Below are positions 6,432 through 10,969 of a DNA stretch of 10,969 nt, piece after piece. Under the pieces are notes generated by a model that saw only the letters and a list, made by a program, of their open reading frames with translations, ran no database searches and was not told the origin of the DNA. Source of the stretch: CAZSVE01 sp964610175 (GTDB taxonomy: Bacteria > Pseudomonadota > Gammaproteobacteria > HK1); NCBI GenBank assembly GCA_964610175.1, contig CAZSVE010000099.1, positions 1 through 10,969 of the forward strand, given 5' to 3'. The position numbers were made by a program, and so were the translations under genes. How positions within the stretch are numbered: the stretch's first letter is position 1; each line of letters opens with the position of its first letter.

Positions 6432-8087
6432 TCTTCGAAGAAATCCACATCAAGAATCTCTTCTCCTACCGGGAGGCCGTGTTCGATCTCACCGGCGCCT
6501 CCTCGGATCGCAACATCGCGCTCATCTCCGGGCGCAATGGTTATGGCAAGACCAGCCTCATCAACTGCATCAAGCTGCTGTTCGTGGGGGCCAACGAAGA
6601 CATGCGCGCCAGCGTGCTATCCAACAGGGCGCTTAGCAGGAAACAATACATCCTGGGCGCCGCCAACGACGAATGGCTGGGCATCATGAACCGCCGGGCG
6701 CGCCAGGCTGGAGAAAAGGACTGTGAGATACGCATCACGTGGCGCGATGGCTCGAATGATTCTCTGATCGACGCCCGGCGCCTGTGGCGTCTGGACACCA
6801 CGGGTTTCGAGGAGGAATTGCGGGTATCGCTTGACTCGGGGACATCGGTTCTGCATGACGATGCCGCGCGGGAATACCTGGAGGGACTCCTGCCCGAGGA
6901 TTATCTGCCCTTCTTCTTCTTCGATGGCGAGCAGATCCAACGTCTGGCGGAGGCCAATCGAGACAGGCTTCTTGCGCAGATAGAACGGCTGCTCAATATC
7001 TCCCCCATCGACACCCTGCGGGAGAACCTGAAGAAACTGGCCAATGAATGGCGCAAGGATGCCATGGTGGAAGAAAAGAGATCCCGGCTGACGGAGCTCG
7101 AGGGAGAGCAAAATACCCTCTCCGCCCGGATCAATGCCCTGGCGGAAAAGCGAGCCGATACCCTATCGAAGATCGACAGGCTGGAGCACGAAATTCAGGA
7201 AGAGGAACATCGACTGGACAGTCACCGGGTGGCCAGCCAGGACCACGACAAAAAGGCCTTGACCGGGAAACGGGATCACCTCGCCAAGGAATTGGAAGAG
7301 ACGCAAGACCGGATAGCCGATAGTCTGCCGAGCACGGTCCCGCTACTGGCCAACCCCAGGCTCGTCAAGAGCGCCGTTGCGGAATTGCGGAAATTGGTGG
7401 AAAACGACGCCACTCAGCAGGCCAGTGCATTGCAAGATGTATTGAGCGATCTGCAAACTGACTTGTTCGACAAACCCCCTCATTCCTCCCCCAGACTGAC
7501 GGAAAGCCAGATTCGCTTCTACAAGCATCGCCTGGAATCCCTGCTGCGCGCCCACATCCCGAGACCGGAGGACATGAGCGAGGGTCTGCTGCGCATGGAA
7601 CTGTCCCGCGCGCGAGCCCTGCTGTCGGTATTGGATCATTTCGCCCAGGCGGACCGGGAACGCAGAACCCAGGCCCAAACCCTACAGCGCATCACCTGGT
7701 TGAAACGCGACTTCGCGGAAGTGGCGCTATCCTTGGACGATGTCAGCCATCTGCCCGAGGAAGAACACGAGGAGTTTTTCCGGCGCAAGGCCGCCAACGA
7801 CGAGCGCAAAAGGCGAATCGGCGCCCTGGAACAAGAAATAAAGCACTCCGAAGAAAGTAGGACCGAAATAAACAAACAACTGAGGGAAAAAGACAAGGCA
7901 ATCCGCGACCAGGAAAAGCAGGTGAGACTCAGCGCGGCGGCGCGAGCCAAGGTGGAGCGGGCCGAACAGATGCATGGGTTCTTCCGCGCCTACAAGGATA
8001 CTCTCAAGCGGCACAAACGCGAGGCCATCGAAAGGGCCATCAACACCCACTTCCAGGCGCTGGTAACGGGCCACGCCCTCATCCAAC

Positions 8088-8103
8088 ACATCCATACATC
8101 CAT
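8088..8103 (+). repeat. Tandem duplication of ACATCCAT within dndD
   Basis: ACATCCAT occurs at 8088-8095 and again directly at 8096-8103. Eight bases is not a multiple of three, so one copy shifts the frame. Removing either copy joins CAA CAC ATC CAT to GTG GCG GAG GAT and restores the DndD family sequence exactly, so the duplication is the sole lesion in this gene. Confidence 0.9.
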
Positions 8104-8484
8104 GTGGCGGAGGATTTCGGTATCCACTTCGAAGACAGCGAGGGTCGGGCCGTGGCCATGGCCAGCCTGTCGGCGGGGATGAAACAACTCATGGCCACCG
8201 CCCTGCTGTGGGCGCTCAAGGAGGTCTCCGGCAAGGAGGTCCCCCTGGTTATCGATACGCCGCTGGCCCGCATCGACCGCGCCCATCAGGAAAACCTGCT
8301 GTGGCGTTACTACCCCAAGGTGGGCCAGCAGGTCATCGTGCTACCCACCGACTCGGAACTGGACGCCCCAAAGCACGGACTGCTCGCCCCCCGCGTGTAC
8401 CGGGAATATCGTCTGAATAACCCAAAAGGCGACGATACCCAGGTTATCGAGGAAGCCATGTATCCGAGCGGAGAAACGAAATCC

Positions 8485-8490
8485 AGAGGG
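8485..8490 (+). promoter_or_regulatory. Ribosome binding site of the dndE-motor fusion gene
   Basis: AGAGGG lies 7 bases before the ATG at 8498, inside the end of dndD. With its own site, this gene can be translated even though dndD translation now stops early at 8182. Confidence 0.55.
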
Positions 8491-8497
8491 CTTACCC

Positions 8498-10021
8498 ATG
8501 GCTGACATCTATACCAGTCGTGCCGACGAAGACACCATCGAGCAGGTCCTGAAAAAGGGGTTGGAAGCAAAGGCCCTGCCGAAATGGACCGTGTTGCGTC
8601 TCGCCCTGGCCCAATCCCTGCGCCTTGCCAGCGAGCCGGACGCTGTGCTGGATACACTCGAGGACCGCGGTAGCGAGTACCACCTTGCGCAGGTTACGGG
8701 TCGAGGCCAAACCCCGCAGGCGGGGGAAGCACAGAACGATTACGACGATCCGATCTGTGCACTGCTCAGCGTCTACCATAAGCAAAACCTGTTCGCGGAC
8801 TTTGCCGCCTATCGCAAACTGTTGCAGCGGCATATTCGCCGGGGGTTGCGGGAGATTCGGAACGGTTGGCGAGAGAGCCATGATTTTCACCAATATCTCT
8901 GTCAGGAATTATTCGCTGGCATCGATGGCATTGCCGAAGCCGGGATGGCCGACGAACAATCGGATCGTCTGGCCAATGCATTAAGGGAGATCGATATCCA
9001 GGCGGAGATCCGTGAATCACGGGATGGGCCGCGTCTTACTCGGATATTTCTTTATCTGCCCGATGTGCACGACCTGGATCGGCTGCGCCGTGGCCTGGAT
9101 AAGATTGCCTTTTCCATGGGGCTCGGTGAACAACGTATCTTCGCCACGCGGACATCAGGGGAGTTCAAGGTGTTGGCCCTGGATATACCCCGTGCCAGGG
9201 AGAGCTGGTGCACCATCCAGGGTGCGGAACTGCATGACTGGACGATGCAGGGGCAGGATACCGGAGAAATGGCGCTTCCCGTTTGGCCGGGGGTGGATGT
9301 ATTGGGGAAATCCTTTCCCTTCGATCTGGCACAGGCACCGCACCTCCTGGTGGCCGGGACCACGGGCAGTGGCAAAAGTGTCTGTCTGCACGCTCTGATC
9401 CTGTCTCTGTTGTGGCATCAGCGCCCGGCGGATCTACAACTTTGCCTCATCGATCCCAAGCGCGTCGAGTTCGAAAGCTATCGGAGATTGCCCAATCTGA
9501 TTGGCAGCCGGGTCTGTAACGATGCTGAAGATTCCCTCTCGGTACTCAATGATTTGGTGAAAGAAATGGAACGACGCACCGACGCCCTAACCAGAACCGG
9601 TGTTCAGAATCTGCTGGAGGGACGGGCATCCGGGCGCTTGAAGTTACCGTTCATTGTGGTCTTCATCGAAGAACTCGCGGATTTGTTCGACCAAAACCCG
9701 GCGGCGGAAGACCCGCTGATCCGCTTGGTCCAAAAGGCCCGCGCCACGGGTATCCATCTGGTGCTCTCCACCCAACGCCCCGATGCTGTCACCTTTAGCG
9801 GACGGTTGCGCTCCAACATTCCGTGGCGAATTGCCCTGACGGTGCAGAAATCCTCCGAGTCCAAGATCATTCTGGACGAAATCGGTGCCGAGGGGCTAAC
9901 CGGCGCGGGGGACATGCTGGTGCGCACGACGGAAGGTCCGTCGACCCGCATCCATGGTGTCAAGGTCGGACCGGATGATATCACCGCCGCAATAAATGCC
10001 TTCATGGAAGACAAAACATGA
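8498..10021 (+). CDS. DndE fused to an FtsK/HerA-type motor ATPase (DndEi-like)
   Basis: The 507-residue protein joins two parts. Residues about 1-125 resemble canonical DndE, the small DNA-binding subunit of the phosphorothioation complex: GLEAKALPKWTVLRLALAQSL (21-41) and LLQRHIRRGLREI (108-120) match its two conserved blocks. Residues about 255-507 are an FtsK/SpoIIIE-like ATPase: LPVWPGVDVLGKSFPFDLAQ, Walker A GTTGSGKS (287-294), LCLIDPKRVEF (315-325), Walker B FIVVFIEELADLF (385-397, with IEE where IDE is common) and GIHLVLSTQRPDA (418-430). There are no membrane segments and no FtsK gamma domain. A helicase-extended DndE of this kind, DndEi, was characterised in Riemerella anatipestifer, where the added ATPase/helicase domain is needed for modification. 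The ATG has AGAGGG 7 bases upstream; the gene overlaps dndD by 8 bases and the next gene by ATGA. The motor identity is firm; the DndE part is good but divergent. Confidence 0.87.
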   Translation: MADIYTSRADEDTIEQVLKKGLEAKALPKWTVLRLALAQSLRLASEPDAVLDTLEDRGSEYHLAQVTGRGQTPQAGEAQNDYDDPICALLSVYHKQNLFADFAAYRKLLQRHIRRGLREIRNGWRESHDFHQYLCQELFAGIDGIAEAGMADEQSDRLANALREIDIQAEIRESRDGPRLTRIFLYLPDVHDLDRLRRGLDKIAFSMGLGEQRIFATRTSGEFKVLALDIPRARESWCTIQGAELHDWTMQGQDTGEMALPVWPGVDVLGKSFPFDLAQAPHLLVAGTTGSGKSVCLHALILSLLWHQRPADLQLCLIDPKRVEFESYRRLPNLIGSRVCNDAEDSLSVLNDLVKEMERRTDALTRTGVQNLLEGRASGRLKLPFIVVFIEELADLFDQNPAAEDPLIRLVQKARATGIHLVLSTQRPDAVTFSGRLRSNIPWRIALTVQKSSESKIILDEIGAEGLTGAGDMLVRTTEGPSTRIHGVKVGPDDITAAINAFMEDKT

Positions 10022-10765
10022 ATGCTCTTCGATTCCAGGTACGCGCTATGCAATCGGTGTACCTCACCGTTGAAGGCATCGGCCCCTTCCAGAAGAAAAA
10101 ATCCTATCTGGATTTTACCGACGATCGGAACCAACCCTGTAATATCTATGTCCTGGTTTCGGAGAATGGTCGCGGAAAGACCAATCTGCTGGATTTGATG
10201 GCCTGTCTCGTGGAACTGTTATCGGGGGGAAATCGGGATAAACTGGGATTCGAGAACCTCAATACCAGGAAGGGACGCGCCCAGTGCGCCCTGCTTGGTG
10301 GGGCTCTATCGGGAGGGACGAAAGCAGCGCTCCGTGTTCTGCCTCGCTGTCAGTTTTGGCGGCCCCTAGTCCCTGGCCGACTGGGGCAAAGGGCGACTTG
10401 CTACCCATGGGACATCCGACCGGGTGCGCTTCGGATATCGAATACATGATAGTGGTCGTCTAGAACTTGTTGGTGTCAATGATGAACGGTTCTTCGAGGG
10501 TTCTACGGAATTCTTGAAGGGGATCCGAAAACAGCCCCCCAAGGCCATTGTCGACAATAGCGGCTACATCCACCGTCTAGCTCGCCTGAGCGGCGGCGAG
10601 GAAAGCCAAGTGCAACTGTACCTGCGCTTATAGGTGTACACATGACTCCGCGATACCATTCTGGTGGTGGAGGAGATGGACGTACACCTATACATGTCTC
10701 CAATGTTGGCACCAATTTGCCCCGAAGGGGCATTATGTTCTAATCGAGGGCGTTTGGTTTTCTGA
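10018..10765 (+). pseudogene. Degenerate ABC-class AAA ATPase gene
   Basis: The start overlaps the previous stop as ATGA and has GGAAG 7 bases upstream, so it belongs to the same operon. The first frame gives VYLTVEGIGPFQ and a Walker A motif SENGRGKTN of RecF/SMC-like ATPases. About 10291-10297 the homologous sequence moves one base forward, giving CLVGLYREGRKQRSVF. That second frame then carries TAG at 10367, resumes as LADWGKG to RLARLSGGEESQVQLYLRL (the signature motif), meets TAG at 10631 and TGA at 10643, and recovers as DTILVVEEMDVHLY, a clear Walker B. Two small compensating indels near 10630 and 10648 would explain the last two stops, since the intermediate frame reads GVHMT. The frame closes at 10765 before the expected C-terminus. 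Several independent lesions make a sequencing slip unlikely and a pseudogene likely. The role is unknown; position suggests a phosphorothioation-linked defence partner (inference). Confidence 0.8.
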
Positions 10766-10969
10766 TCCAGGCCATTTCCAGAATGTGTCTTACTCCGGAG
10801 AGATTATAGAGAACTCAAAGGGCCTTTTTTGCGATTCGATGGAATTTGTTCATAATTGGTTTTCTATCTTCTGGTTTATAGACATAATGTTTTGACCTGC
10901 CCAAACTCAAGGTACGAGGGTTATGTTAAGAGCTTTAAGTTTCTGAAACACAGAGCCACATTGAGAAGG
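10766..10969. other. AT-richer window end, nothing identified
   Basis: This stretch follows the last recognisable remnant of the ATPase pseudogene and is visibly AT-richer than the Dnd genes. One frame stays open from about 10689 to 10895 but has no start site and no family resemblance. It may be the edge of the accessory region or further remnants of the broken gene. No RNA gene, repeat or terminator is convincing. Confidence 0.5.

Larger units (their letters stand above)
6428..8505 (+). pseudogene. dndD: DndD ATPase gene, split by a frameshift
   Basis: DndD is the Rad50/SMC-like ATPase of the DNA phosphorothioation complex. The first frame (6428-8182) has the Walker A motif GRNGYGKTS (35-43), the family FFFFDGEQIQRL block (163-172), and a long coiled-coil arm pair (about 195-540). 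At 8088-8103 the octamer ACATCCAT is tandemly duplicated, which pushes translation into a frame ending at 8182 with an unrelated tail. The true C-terminus continues in the frame of 8104-8505, with signature LSAGMKQL and Walker B VPLVIDTP plus D-loop. Deleting one octamer gives an unbroken 689-residue protein (Q-H-I-H-V-A-E-D at the join) of normal family length. As written, the product lacks the signature and Walker B and should be inactive. The start overlaps dndC by ATGA and no separate Shine-Dalgarno is seen. The signature has M where E is usual. Identity is firm; whether the break is real, reversible or an assembly error is open. Confidence 0.9.

Noticed and set aside
8088..8182. Programmed ribosomal frameshift joining the two dndD frames
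   Set aside because: The overlap has no slippery heptamer, and the octamer duplication fully explains the shift without extra or missing residues.
8104..8505. Independent gene starting at GTG 8104
   Set aside because: It is exactly the C-terminal part of DndD, begins at the duplication border, and has no Shine-Dalgarno.
10048..10050. Alternative ATG for the last ATPase gene
   Set aside because: The ATG at 10018 has GGAAG 7 bases upstream and an ATGA overlap with the previous stop, so it is the better start.
10631..10690. 9-bp inverted repeat TAGGTGTAC / GTACACCTA
   Set aside because: Both arms fall in or beside remnants of coding sequence (GVHMT and DVHLY regions); chance is the simpler explanation.
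10718..10732. Hairpin TGCCCC-GAA-GGGGCA as a terminator
   Set aside because: The stem is only 6 bp, has no T-run after it, and lies within the remnant of the ATPase gene.
10689..10895. Open frame at the window end
   Set aside because: It has no start codon with a ribosome site and no recognisable sequence, and is AT-rich; I cannot support a gene.

Overview
The window reads like chromosomal sequence of a gammaproteobacterium. The main pointer is a MepM/YebA-type M23 endopeptidase gene followed directly by anmK, an arrangement I associate with Gammaproteobacteria. Coding regions are moderately GC-rich, and every gene I can support lies on the + strand. The phylum is inferred, not proven.

Layout. 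Positions 1-604 are non-coding and hold short dispersed inverted-repeat elements. A REC-PAS response regulator without an output domain (605-1513) and an ArsR-family repressor (1555-1926) follow. The ArsR protein carries two cysteines placed like those of the persulfide sensors BigR/SqrR. Positions 1927-2297 are a second non-coding stretch, with a perfect 24-bp-arm hairpin and another copy of the dispersed element. Then come the cell-wall genes: an M23 peptidoglycan endopeptidase (2298-3758) and anhydro-N-acetylmuramate kinase (3858-4970), which serve murein remodelling and recycling.

From 5013 to about 10765 there is a compact accessory module starting 42 bases after anmK: a DNA phosphorothioation (Dnd) cluster. 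It consists of dndC (sulfur-transfer enzyme of the PAPS-reductase fold), dndD (Rad50/SMC-like ATPase), a dndE gene fused to an FtsK/HerA-type motor ATPase (DndEi-like), and an ABC-class AAA ATPase gene. Successive genes overlap (ATGA overlaps or 8 bases), so they should be translated in a coupled way. No dndA or dndB is present; a housekeeping cysteine desulfurase would have to supply sulfur. No dndFGH restriction genes are visible before the window ends.

The module appears damaged. dndD is frameshifted by an exact tandem duplication of the octamer ACATCCAT (8088-8103); removing one copy restores a 689-residue protein. The last ATPase gene has several frameshifts and in-frame stops. Either this is a decaying phosphorothioation island, or dndD can be reversibly switched off by slippage at the duplicated octamer, or the duplication is an assembly error. 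The last 200 bases are AT-richer and hold nothing I can identify.
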